Shown: one piece after another, positions 43,570 through 54,433 of the stretch
How the letters are laid out: every line of letters begins with the position of its first letter
Numbering within the stretch: position 1 is the stretch's first letter
Assembly: GCA_013178095.1 (NCBI GenBank)
Contig: JABLXK010000011.1
Location: 1-64,000, forward strand
Origin: Anaerolineae bacterium
GTDB lineage: Bacteria > Chloroflexota > Anaerolineae > Anaerolineales > Anaerolineaceae
Direction: 5' to 3'
DNA: 64,000 bases
The notes under the pieces: model-generated
The model's input: only the letters and a program-made list of their open reading frames with translations
The model's database searches: none
Told to the model about the DNA's origin: nothing
Translations under genes and position numbers: made by a program

Positions 43570-44340
43570 TTAGGAATTCAAGACCGCCAGGAGCTGCGCG
43601 TGCAGCGCGGGGTTGGCGGCCAGCACGTCGAAGGGCGGTTTGAAAAAGTCCGGGTCGCCTTTGACCGTGGTGACCAGCGCGCCGGCTTCTTCCATCAGCA
43701 GCGTGCCTGCGGCGATGTCCCAGGCGCTTACGCCAATTTCCCAATAGCCGTCCAGCCGGCCGGCGGCCACGTAGGCCTGGTCGAGCACGGCCGAACCCAG
43801 GCGGCGGATGGTATGCACTTTGTGCGACATATCCGCAAAATGTTTGAGATTATTGTCCATCTCGTTCATGTCGTAGGGAAAACCGGTCACCAGCATGCTG
43901 TCGATCAGGCGGTCAGTGGCGGTCACGTGGATGCGCTCGCCGTTCAGCCAGGCGCCCTGCCCGCGCTCGGCATAATAGCTCTCATCGCGCAAGGGGTCAT
44001 AAACCGCTGCCAGGCGCACCCTGCCCTGGTAGGCGTAACCGATGGAGACGCAAAACATGGGAAAGCCCTTGGCATAATTGGAAGTGCCGTCGACCGGGTC
44101 GATGAACCAGCGGTGGTCATTCCGGCCGTCAAAAAAACCGCTTTCCTCAGCCACAATGGAATGCTCGGGGAAAGCCGCACGGATGCGGCTGACCAGCAGG
44201 TCTTCGGATTTGCGGTCGATTTCCGTGACGATGTTGATGTCGCTTTTATAGGTGATCTGATGGCGTTTGCCGAAGCCTTCTTTCAGGATTTCTCCGGCTT
44301 CTTTGGATATGCCTATTAAAAAATCGATGGATGGCAGCAT
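43570..44340 (-). CDS. inositol monophosphatase family phosphatase
   Basis: This is a 256-residue Mg-dependent phosphatase. Metal residues are in AEESGF (E65/E66), DPVDGTSNY (D81, D84) and the late SAWDIAAGTLLMEEAG. Members hydrolyse inositol phosphates, fructose-1,6-bisphosphate or PAP; the WD(I/L)AAG motif alone cannot separate these. It follows the HD-domain gene after 32 bases. Confidence 0.88.
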   Translation of the reverse strand: MLPSIDFLIGISKEAGEILKEGFGKRHQITYKSDINIVTEIDRKSEDLLVSRIRAAFPEHSIVAEESGFFDGRNDHRWFIDPVDGTSNYAKGFPMFCVSIGYAYQGRVRLAAVYDPLRDESYYAERGQGAWLNGERIHVTATDRLIDSMLVTGFPYDMNEMDNNLKHFADMSHKVHTIRRLGSAVLDQAYVAAGRLDGYWEIGVSAWDIAAGTLLMEEAGALVTTVKGDPDFFKPPFDVLAANPALHAQLLAVLNS

Positions 44341-44372
44341 GGATTGTTAATTCTCCTGTGATCTGTAAATTA

Positions 44373-45008
44373 TCATCGTTCCCCGCGCATTTCCGCAGCC
44401 AGTTCCTCGAAATAATCATTCAAAAATTGCTGGCGGCCGGCGGCGATGCGGCGGGCGGTGGGCGTGAACAAGGCCGCGGCGATCTTGTTCAACTTGAATA
44501 GATATTCGTGGTAGGCGCTATGGCCTTCGCCGGGAGCTTTGGTTCCGTCTTTTGTAAAGGAAGCGGATGGTTCGCTGAAGGCCGGCTGCTGGACCTGGAA
44601 GGCATAAGCCAGGGCGCGCACTACACCCACGGCGCCGATCACGTCCAGCTTATCTGCGTCGAACAGAATTTTAGCCTCCAGAGTGGCGGGGGCTTCCTCT
44701 CCGCGGCGGTAGCGATGGGCGCGGATGCAGTGCTGCACGGCGCGGATGCGTTCTTCATCCCAGCCTTCCGCGGCCAGCACTTCGGCGGCGAATTCAGCCG
44801 AGCGCAGGTGATGGTCGTTGCGCTGCCCTTTGCCGGGATGGCTGCCCTGCGAGTCGTGCAGCAGGGCGGCGGCCAGCAGGATTTCCATATCGGCGCCTTC
44901 CTCCCGGCCGATGCGCTGGCACATTCCGTACACTCTCTCGATGTGGTCAAAACCGTGCACGGCATCGCCGTCCGGGTACCACTGGCGGGCGGTTGTGAGG
45001 TTCAGCAT
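44373..45008 (-). CDS. HD-domain metal-dependent phosphohydrolase
   Basis: The 211-residue protein contains the HD pattern HGFDHIERVYGMCQRIGRE, H51-D52 (LLHDSQG) and the later FDADKLD. It resembles the YedJ-type HD hydrolases that release phosphate from small nucleotides or phosphorylated metabolites. Its ATG at 45008 overlaps the end of hutI by seven bases, so the earlier frame is inside hutI and not used. Function with hutI is unclear. Confidence 0.85.
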   Translation of the reverse strand: MLNLTTARQWYPDGDAVHGFDHIERVYGMCQRIGREEGADMEILLAAALLHDSQGSHPGKGQRNDHHLRSAEFAAEVLAAEGWDEERIRAVQHCIRAHRYRRGEEAPATLEAKILFDADKLDVIGAVGVVRALAYAFQVQQPAFSEPSASFTKDGTKAPGEGHSAYHEYLFKLNKIAAALFTPTARRIAAGRQQFLNDYFEELAAEMRGER

Positions 45009-46264
45009 AATTGTGTTTTCGTATAGAGCTGGCCTTTCTTGAAGATTTCCTGTACCAGGCTGCCGCCGAAGCGGTAGGCCAGGTGGCGGTAATCGTCGAC
45101 CGCGAGCACCAGCAGGTCGGCTTGCTTGCCGGGGTGGATGGAGCCCAGCGCCTCTTCGCGCCGGATGGCCGCCGCGGCGTTGATGGTGGCGGCTGCCAGG
45201 GCTTGCGCGGGGGTGAGCCGCATGGCGCGGCAGGCCAGGGCGACCACGAACTGCATATTCCCACACCAGGCCGTTCCCGGATTCAAATCGGAAGCCAGCG
45301 CCAGCAAACCGCCCTTTTCGATGATCTCTTTGGCGGGGGTGTATTCCGCTTCGTGCAGCCCGAAGGGCGTGCAGGGCAGCGCCACCGCGGCTGTTGGGCT
45401 TTTCCCGAATAAATTGATTTCTTCCGGCGAGGTTTTCACCAGATGGTCAGCCGAGGCGGCGCCCATTTGCATTGCCAGGCGCGCCCCGCCCAGGTTCTCG
45501 AATTCGTCCGCGTGCACCTTCAGGGGGTAGCCCAGGCTTTGGGCGCTCTCGAAGATGCGGCGGGTCTGTTCCAGGCTGAAGGCGCCTTTTTCGCAAAAGA
45601 CGTCCACGAAGGGCAGCGGCCGGCCGGCGGCATTGGCCGCCCACCAGGACTTCAACTCCGGCAGCATGCGATCGCAGATCAAAGCGACATATTCGTCCGC
45701 GCGTCCGGTATATTCGGAGGGGACGGCGTGCGCGGGCAGGAAGGTCGGCCAAATCTCCAGCGGCCCCTGCCGGTCGAGTTCCAGCAGCATTTGCATCTCT
45801 TTCAGTTCGCTTTCCCATTCCAACCCGTAGCCGGTTTTGCCTTCGGCGGTGGTGGTACCCAGTGCGAAGATCTCCCGCGCGCGGGCGCGAGTCTGCGCCA
45901 GCAAATCCGCGGGCGCGGCGGCGCGGGTGGCGTTGACGGTGGACTGGATGCCCCCGCCGGCGGCCATTATTTCCATATAACTCTTGCCTTCCAGGCGCAT
46001 TTCGAATTCCGCCGCGCGGTTGCCGGCCCAGATCAGGTGCGTGTGCGGATCGACGAAACCGGGAATGACGGCGCGCCCGCCGGCATCGTAGCGCTCTTCG
46101 TGCGGGTAGCGCTCCAGCAGCTCCCGGCTGGCGCCGACCGCGGCGATGGTTTCGCCCTCGATCAGCACGGCGCCGTCGGGGATGATATTCAGCTCGCCCA
46201 TGCGGCTGCCCCGCTGGGGTTGGGCTGTGAGGGTGACCAGTTGTGCGGCGGAATGAATAAGCAT
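45002..46264 (-). CDS. hutI: imidazolonepropionase
   Basis: This metal-dependent amidohydrolase (420 residues) hydrolyses imidazolone-propionate to formiminoglutamate in histidine breakdown. DPHTHLIWAG gives metal ligands H74 and H76; TTAEGKTGYGL, DVFCEKGAF, KVHADEF and ASDLNPGT follow in the family's order. ATG 46264 is preceded by AAAGGAAA, so the longer open frame is not used. The other hut genes (H, U, G/F) are absent nearby; the next gene is an HD hydrolase. Confidence 0.93.
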   Translation of the reverse strand: MLIHSAAQLVTLTAQPQRGSRMGELNIIPDGAVLIEGETIAAVGASRELLERYPHEERYDAGGRAVIPGFVDPHTHLIWAGNRAAEFEMRLEGKSYMEIMAAGGGIQSTVNATRAAAPADLLAQTRARAREIFALGTTTAEGKTGYGLEWESELKEMQMLLELDRQGPLEIWPTFLPAHAVPSEYTGRADEYVALICDRMLPELKSWWAANAAGRPLPFVDVFCEKGAFSLEQTRRIFESAQSLGYPLKVHADEFENLGGARLAMQMGAASADHLVKTSPEEINLFGKSPTAAVALPCTPFGLHEAEYTPAKEIIEKGGLLALASDLNPGTAWCGNMQFVVALACRAMRLTPAQALAAATINAAAAIRREEALGSIHPGKQADLLVLAVDDYRHLAYRFGGSLVQEIFKKGQLYTKTQLC

Positions 46265-46393
46265 AAGTTTCCTTTTGCAGTAAAACTGCTGGCAATTATA
46301 AAGGACTTCGGCTTTCCGGCGGGAACATCCCGTCCAGCCGCGCCCTCTGCCTATAGTAAAATCAGCAGCATAATCCTGTTTTAAGGAAGTTGA

Positions 46394-48064
46394 ATGAAGA
46401 TTTCGCGGTTGGAAAAGATAATCCTGGTCGTCATGGTGATTGCGATCTGGGCCGTGCTGGCGATCTACGCCGGAGCCCCGGTTTTTTCGGACGAGTTTAT
46501 GTACATCGATATCGGGCTGCGTAATTACAAGGAACCCAGCTATGGCAACCGCTATTTTCATATTTATCTGGAAAAACTGTTCATGAACCTGGCGCCCACA
46601 CCCCTGATCGGCGTGCGCATCTTCTGGGGGTTCGTGATCGCGCTGACCATCGGGTTGGTGTATTACAACGCGCGCAACTTCCTACGCGGCAGCAACCCGC
46701 TGCATGGGCTGCTGGCGGCGGCTTTCTTCCTGTCCTTCCCTATGCTGGTGGATTATTCCGGAGAACCGGCGGTGGACCTGACCGCCATGCTGATGGTGAC
46801 ACTCTACCTAACAGCCTATCTCTATGGGCTGCGCCAGCCAGAAAAGCGCAATTACACCTTGATCGCGATGGGAATGCTGGCCTTCCTGGCTTTCAAGACC
46901 AAGGAGACTACGGTATTCGTCAATCTATTCCTGGCGGGGTACCTGCTCGAAGAAAGCGGGCGCTGGAACTGGCGCCGGCTGCTGGACCTGCTCAAGCCCT
47001 TGATGATCGGCCTGGGCGCCGGTATTTTGATCTTCATGCTGCTGGACGGTTTCATCCTGGGCGACCCGTTCTTTGCCATTCACCCGTCCACTTTCGGAGC
47101 CATTTTCACGCATTACGATTTCGGCCGGGTATTTTACGAAGACCCCGATAATTGGTACCGCCAATATTTCCTGGACGATTTGCTGCTGCCTTTCATGCTC
47201 TACCTGGTGAGTTGCCTGCGCCTTAAGGATGAGCTGGATGCACCGCGCAAGCTGGCCTGCGTTTACCCGCTTTTAATGGCGGCTTTTGTGACCATCAACA
47301 TGGTCAAAATCCCCTGGGGCATCATCGAGCGTTTTTATTTTCCGGCTTTACCGATGGTGGCCATGCTGGCGCCGCAGTTCCTGCGCTTCGAATGGCCCAA
47401 AGAACGGCGCGCCTGGCTGGGCTTCGGGCTGCTGCTGGCGGCGGCCGGCGCACTGGTTTTCACGCTGCGGGCGGCTATGCTGGCCTACGCCGCAACCATG
47501 TCTTTCGACTTTTCCAGGCTGCTCGACAGCCTGTATTATCCGGTGATCCTTTCCATCCTGCTGGCTTCGGCTATCTGGATCAAGAAATTCCACTGGGCCA
47601 GCGCCGTCATTCCGCTGTTCTGCATCGCGGCCATGCTGGTGTCGCCCCTGATGCATAATTACAAATATTTCGTGCGCTACCAAAAACTCAACGACCGCTA
47701 CGCGACCATCATGTACCCCTTCCGCACTTTCCCTGAGGATTTGACGCTCGGGGCGGATGACCGCCTTTACGTTTCACCGCGGCTGGACAGGGAATACGGC
47801 ATGTTGAGCGACGACCCCAACGACGTGGTGGCCATGTACAACTTCTATTATGACGCGCGCATTTCGGCGGATAACGTGTTCATGGGTTTCACCCCTGAAA
47901 GCATGTTCCAGCAATTGACCATCAAGAAGCAAACCATGGCTTTATTGACCCAGGCGGATTGGGAGCTGCTGCAGGCTGACCCGGCTCAACTGGCGGCCGT
48001 CAAGGAGCTGTACAAGGTCAAGCTGGACCTGCAGCGACGCGTCGTGCTGCTGGTGCGAAAATAA
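46394..48064 (+). CDS. integral-membrane glycosyltransferase (PMT/ArnT-like, GT39/GT83 type)
   Basis: The 556-residue protein has about eleven membrane helices. The first extracytoplasmic loop has the catalytic DE pair (VFSDEFMYIDIG, D33/E34) that defines polyprenyl-phosphate-dependent mannosyl/arabinosyl transferases. A soluble C-terminal part of about 90 residues follows. It adds a sugar from a lipid carrier to an exported acceptor; the acceptor is unknown. It is alone on its strand. Confidence 0.8.
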   Translation: MKISRLEKIILVVMVIAIWAVLAIYAGAPVFSDEFMYIDIGLRNYKEPSYGNRYFHIYLEKLFMNLAPTPLIGVRIFWGFVIALTIGLVYYNARNFLRGSNPLHGLLAAAFFLSFPMLVDYSGEPAVDLTAMLMVTLYLTAYLYGLRQPEKRNYTLIAMGMLAFLAFKTKETTVFVNLFLAGYLLEESGRWNWRRLLDLLKPLMIGLGAGILIFMLLDGFILGDPFFAIHPSTFGAIFTHYDFGRVFYEDPDNWYRQYFLDDLLLPFMLYLVSCLRLKDELDAPRKLACVYPLLMAAFVTINMVKIPWGIIERFYFPALPMVAMLAPQFLRFEWPKERRAWLGFGLLLAAAGALVFTLRAAMLAYAATMSFDFSRLLDSLYYPVILSILLASAIWIKKFHWASAVIPLFCIAAMLVSPLMHNYKYFVRYQKLNDRYATIMYPFRTFPEDLTLGADDRLYVSPRLDREYGMLSDDPNDVVAMYNFYYDARISADNVFMGFTPESMFQQLTIKKQTMALLTQADWELLQADPAQLAAVKELYKVKLDLQRRVVLLVRK

Positions 48065-48219
48065 ACTAGCAGCGGTCTTTTTCCCGGTCGAAATTCATAA
48101 CACAGATAAACACAGATACCTGATTTAAGGTGGATGAACACAGATAAATCTTCTTATAGCAATCCCGTGTAGAGACGCACACCCCCGCTTGGCGCGTCCG
48201 CCATTTTAAGATGGAAAAG

Positions 48220-48408
48220 TAGGTTGGGTTGAGTGCCACAAAGCTCAATGTTCACATAATAGGTGAAAAAATTCTCTATGTAATGGCATCCATCTTGTGA
48301 TTTCAAGGCAGAACGAAACCCAACACCCAAAACAAAACAAGTAATAAATAATCCAGGTTTTCGCTAAACGATTGTGACGTTGGGTTTCGTTACACTCAAC
48401 CCAACCTA
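48220..48408. mobile_element. MITE-like element with nested inverted repeats
   Basis: TAGGTTGGGTTGAGTG at 48220-48235 has an exact reverse complement, CACTCAACCCAACCTA, at 48393-48408. Inside it, AACGAAACCCAAC at 48312-48324 matches GTTGGGTTTCGTT at 48379-48391. No transposase is present. The gap 48065-48493 otherwise holds only CACAGATAAACACAGATA-type repeat pieces at 48098-48146. Confidence 0.7.
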
Positions 48409-48493
48409 CGCGAATTAATTTTCCAAAGTTAATAAAAAATCAGCGTCTTGAGACGCTGGTCGATAATGACTGTCGAATTCGATGCAGGCTATT

Positions 48494-48895
48494 TTATTGC
48501 ACGTTCTCGCGCGCGAAGGTGGCGCTGGAAAGGCGGCTAATCAATTCCTTGCGCGTATCGCACCAGATGTGCTGGAGCGGGCAATTCAGCCCGAACGGGC
48601 AGTTTTCCGGATTTCCGGCGCACTCATTGAGCAGCACCGGCCCATCGATGGCTTCGATTACGTCCAGCACTGAAATTTCCTCGGGTTTTTTAGCCAATGA
48701 AACGCCGCCGCGCGCACCGCGCGAGGTTTGGATCAGCCCGGCCAGCGAGAGCTGCGAAACGATCTTGGCCAGGAAAGAGGGCGGGATCTTTTGATTCTCA
48801 GCAATGGCACTGGTTGAGGCTCTCTCGTCTCCGTTCATTCGGGCCAGGAATATCACGGCTCGCAGGGCGTAATCGGCTTGGCGTGTGATTTGCAT
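48494..48895 (-). CDS. Rrf2-family Fe-S transcriptional regulator
   Basis: The 133-residue regulator starts MQITRQADYALRAVIFLARM, the Rrf2 winged helix. Cluster ligands C92, C99 and C105 lie in ECAGNPENCPFGLNC, with C112 beyond. The family (IscR, NsrR, RsrR) senses Fe-S status, nitric oxide or redox. It is divergent from the thioesterase gene with 92 bases between, so it may repress itself and its neighbour. Confidence 0.92.
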   Translation of the reverse strand: MQITRQADYALRAVIFLARMNGDERASTSAIAENQKIPPSFLAKIVSQLSLAGLIQTSRGARGGVSLAKKPEEISVLDVIEAIDGPVLLNECAGNPENCPFGLNCPLQHIWCDTRKELISRLSSATFARENVQ

Positions 48896-48987
48896 GCGAA
48901 ATATTCCTCTTTGGATAAAATAACTGCAAATTGTCCAAAATTAAGTGTATAAGAAAAAATCTTTTCTGGCAAGTGTATAATGAGCGC

Positions 48988-49422
48988 ATGCAAACCCCCG
49001 ATTTCAAATTTTACATCCCGGTCGAGGTGCGCTACAGCGACCTTGACCCGCAATGGCACGTCAACAACACCCGTTATTTGGTATATATGGAACAGGCGCG
49101 TCTGGAATACCTGCGCAACCTGGGCCTGTTCGAGGGGCAGAATTTTCTCGACCTGAAGATGATCATCGCCGACGTACACGTTTCTTACCTGGCGCCCATC
49201 GAGCTGGGCCAGCAGGTGCGCGTTGGCACGCGTACCGCCAAAATCGGCACCAAGAGCATCACCTTTGAATACCGCATCGAGGACAGCGGCAGCGGACAAT
49301 TGCTGGCCACCGGCGAGGTGGTGGGCGTGACTTACGATTACCGCGCGCACGCCACCATCCCCGTGCCCGCCGACTGGCGCGCGAAGATCGGCGCTTTTGA
49401 AGGTGTGGATTTCCTGAATTGA
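48988..49422 (+). CDS. acyl-CoA thioesterase, 4-hydroxybenzoyl-CoA type hot-dog
   Basis: At 144 residues, the sequence YSDLDPQWHVNNTRYLVYMEQARLEYLRNLGLF is the hot-dog active-site pattern, with D20 and H24. Such enzymes hydrolyse acyl-CoA thioesters. ATG 48988 is preceded at once by TATAAT (48976-48981) with no ribosome site, so the message could be leaderless. The frame extends upstream to 48931 but lacks family similarity there. Control by the divergent Rrf2 regulator is possible. Confidence 0.85.
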   Translation: MQTPDFKFYIPVEVRYSDLDPQWHVNNTRYLVYMEQARLEYLRNLGLFEGQNFLDLKMIIADVHVSYLAPIELGQQVRVGTRTAKIGTKSITFEYRIEDSGSGQLLATGEVVGVTYDYRAHATIPVPADWRAKIGAFEGVDFLN

Positions 49423-49578
49423 GCGGATAAACCGATAAAATACCACCCTGGATTCCCCAATCCTCCTGTTGTTAACGTTGCATATAAAGCTCCCGCGGGC
49501 GGACGCCCCCGGGTTAAGTTTGGTAAAATCACAGCGAAGCCAATTTAATATGTCCTGATAGAGGACAGGAGGTTCATT

Positions 49579-52089
<2,511 letters not shown>

Positions 52090-52097
52090 GAAGAATC

Positions 52098-52130
52098 AGC
52101 AGGCCGGCATATCACCGGTCTGCTTTTTTA
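52098..52130 (+). terminator. intrinsic terminator of clpC
   Basis: AGCAGGCCGG pairs with CCGGTCTGCT (ten pairs, one G-T) across a seven-base loop; six T residues follow. Confidence 0.88.
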
Positions 52131-52202
52131 CCGTAGGGTGGCCTTCCCTATGTTATTGTCATCGCGAGCGAAGCGTGGCGATCTCGGATTGCCAGCCTGA
52201 TT

Positions 52203-52440
52203 ATTTTAACCACAGATGAACACAGATGAACACCGATAAACACTGATACTGCTTTATGGCTGGATTTTCACAGATGGCTATCTTGCTTCCCTTTTCAATC
52301 AGCCGCAAGGCGGCTTTCCATCGCCGCCAAAACTGTTTAAGATCATGTTTTCTAACAAATGGCGCGTATGGAAACGCGCCCTACCGGATTCATCTGTGTG
52401 CATCAATCATAAATTATCTGTGTTTACCTGTGGTTAAAAA
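52203..52440. mobile_element. MITE-like element with ATCTGTG/CACAGAT ends
   Basis: TTTTAACCACAGATGAACAC near 52204 reappears as the reverse complement of the right end at about 52416-52439, with an 18-of-20 match in the core. The same type of motif (ATCTGTGTTCATC) occurs inside the element and also at 1535-1588 and 48098-48146. The about 238-bp interior contains no gene. It fills most of the clpC/radA gap (52090-52494). Confidence 0.7.
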
Positions 52441-52494
52441 GAGGAATAGACCCTGAATGAATTTCAGGATGAATTAGAATTACTCCAACATCCT

Positions 52495-53883
52495 ATGAGC
52501 AAATTTCACACCCAATATGTTTGCCAGGAATGCGGCCGGATTTCCGCCCGCGCTTTTGGACGCTGCCCCACCTGCGGCGCGTGGGATTCGATGATCGAGG
52601 AAGTCGTCTCCGAACCCGGTGCGCCGGAAAAAAAGAGCCGCTCCGGTTTCGAAATGCAGTCCAAAGCCGTCACCTTGGACGAGGTGAGCACCCAGGGCGA
52701 AGAACGCTGGCCGCTTAACATGGCTGAATTCGCACGCGTGCTGGGCGGGGGCATGGTACCCGGCTCGATCGTGCTGCTGGGCGGCGACCCGGGCATCGGC
52801 AAGTCCACCCTCATGCTGCAGGTGGCGGCCGAGATCGCGCAGGACAGCCGCGTGTTGTACGCCTCGGGCGAGGAATCCGCGCGCCAGATCAAGATGCGCG
52901 CGCAGCGCCTGAATGCCAACGGGCAGGCGGGGGATTTCCCCAAAAACCTTTACCTGGTAACCGAGACCAATTTGGAAGCCATCCTGGCGCACTCGGAACA
53001 GGTCAAACCGGCGCTGCTGGTGGTGGATTCCATCCAGACGGTTTACCTGGACGGGCTTTCTTCCAGCGCCGGATCGGTTTCGCAAGTGCGCGAATGCGCC
53101 GCACGGCTGCGCGAGCTGGCTAAAGCCAGCGGCATTGCAGTCTTCCTGATCGGGCACGTCACCAAAGAAGGCGTGATTGCCGGCCCGCGCGTGCTGGAGC
53201 ACATCGTGGATACCGTATTGCAGTTGGAAGGCGACCGCTTCCAAGCCTACCGCCTGCTGCGCTCGATGAAGAACCGCTTCGGACCGACCTCCGAGGTGGG
53301 CGTTTTTGAAATGCGCGAGCAGGGCATGGCCGAGGTCAGTAATCCCTCCGAGGCGTTTCTGGCTGAGCGCATGGTGGACGCGCCCGGCTCGGCCATCGCG
53401 GTGACCATGGAAGGCACGCGGCCCATCCTGGTGGAACTGCAGGGATTGACCAGCCCGACCAACTTCGGCAACCCGCGCCGCACCACCAATGGCCTGGATC
53501 TCAACCGCCTGCTGCTGGTGGCAGCCGTGCTCACCCGCCGGGTGGGGCTGAACCTCTCCAACCAGGACATCTTCCTGAACGTGGTGGGCGGGCTGACCAT
53601 CGAAGAGCCGGCCGCCGACCTGGCAGCGGCGGTGGCGATCGCATCCTCGCAGCGCGATAAACCCGTGCGCGCCGACCTGGCCTTGATCGGCGAAGTGGGG
53701 CTATCCGGCGAGCTGCGCTGGGTCAGCCACATGGAAATCCGCCTGCGCGAGGCGGCCAAGCTTGGTTTTAAAGCCGCGGTCATCCCGCAGCGTTTAAATA
53801 CGAATGTCAGCCTGCCGGGCGGGATCGAGGTTTTGGAAGCCCGTTCGTTGGCGCAAGCGATTAAAATTGCATTGATAGTATGA
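52495..53883 (+). CDS. radA: DNA repair protein RadA
   Basis: The 462-residue RadA/Sms protein has a zinc finger with C10, C13, C24 and C27, a Walker A GGDPGIGKST near residue 97, the KNRFG motif near 258, and a Lon-type C-terminal domain. It drives branch migration in recombination. The next gene starts before its stop (4-base overlap) and holA follows, forming a DNA-maintenance operon. The start at ATG 52495 lacks a strong ribosome site. Confidence 0.95.
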   Translation: MSKFHTQYVCQECGRISARAFGRCPTCGAWDSMIEEVVSEPGAPEKKSRSGFEMQSKAVTLDEVSTQGEERWPLNMAEFARVLGGGMVPGSIVLLGGDPGIGKSTLMLQVAAEIAQDSRVLYASGEESARQIKMRAQRLNANGQAGDFPKNLYLVTETNLEAILAHSEQVKPALLVVDSIQTVYLDGLSSSAGSVSQVRECAARLRELAKASGIAVFLIGHVTKEGVIAGPRVLEHIVDTVLQLEGDRFQAYRLLRSMKNRFGPTSEVGVFEMREQGMAEVSNPSEAFLAERMVDAPGSAIAVTMEGTRPILVELQGLTSPTNFGNPRRTTNGLDLNRLLLVAAVLTRRVGLNLSNQDIFLNVVGGLTIEEPAADLAAAVAIASSQRDKPVRADLALIGEVGLSGELRWVSHMEIRLREAAKLGFKAAVIPQRLNTNVSLPGGIEVLEARSLAQAIKIALIV

Positions 53884-54431
53884 ATCAGGAATCGAGGAAG
53901 AGAATGCCGGAAATGGAAAAATTGATCAATCAAGGCGTGCCAATGCACGTACGCAGCAATCACGCCCTGGAACATGCCACGCTGCACGTTCTGCAGGAAA
54001 AAGGCGTACGCGTGCCATTGGGTGGCATTTCGGATGCCGGCGGGTTTTGGATCTACGGCGAAATCACCACTGAAGAAATCGCCGCAGCGGCCAGTGAAGG
54101 CCTGCGGCGGCTGGCGGAAGGAGAGTCTGACCTGGCGGTGCATCCCAATTGCGGCACCAACATTGCCGTGGGGGCTTTGTCCGCCGGCGGTCTGGCCTGG
54201 CTGGCAATGGCCGGCACCAAAGGCGATCTCGGGCGGCGTTTCCGCAGGCTGCCGGTGGCGGTGTTGATGGGCATGCTCGGCTACCGACTGGCGCAGCCGA
54301 TTGGCCCCAAGGTGCAGGAAACCATCACCACCAACGCGGACGTGAGCGGTTTGAAGATCGTGGATGTGATCCGCCACGAGGTTTTAGGGTATACCGTGCA
54401 CCGCGTTTCCACACGCATAAATTCCCGCTGA
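53880..54431 (+). CDS. DUF6391-like HALEHAT protein, unknown function
   Basis: The 183-residue protein contains HALEHATLHVL (28-38), the signature I associate with DUF6391, then EGLRRLAEGESDLAVHPNCGTN and a glycine-rich hydrophobic AVGALSAGGLAWLAMAG stretch. The two histidines around the HALEH motif could bind metal. Function is unknown. It overlaps radA by four bases (ATGA) and precedes holA by two bases, so it is translated with both. Confidence 0.75.
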   Translation: MNQESRKRMPEMEKLINQGVPMHVRSNHALEHATLHVLQEKGVRVPLGGISDAGGFWIYGEITTEEIAAAASEGLRRLAEGESDLAVHPNCGTNIAVGALSAGGLAWLAMAGTKGDLGRRFRRLPVAVLMGMLGYRLAQPIGPKVQETITTNADVSGLKIVDVIRHEVLGYTVHRVSTRINSR

Positions 54432-54433
54432 AT

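Noticed and set aside
45009..45266. 86-residue N-terminal extension of the HD protein
   Set aside because: It is the antisense-frame reading of hutI sequence, rich in R, P and G, with no similarity; ATG 45008 fits the family start.
54149..54433. N-terminal extension of holA
   Set aside because: It lies in another frame of the DUF6391 gene; the HolA family start matches ATG 54434.
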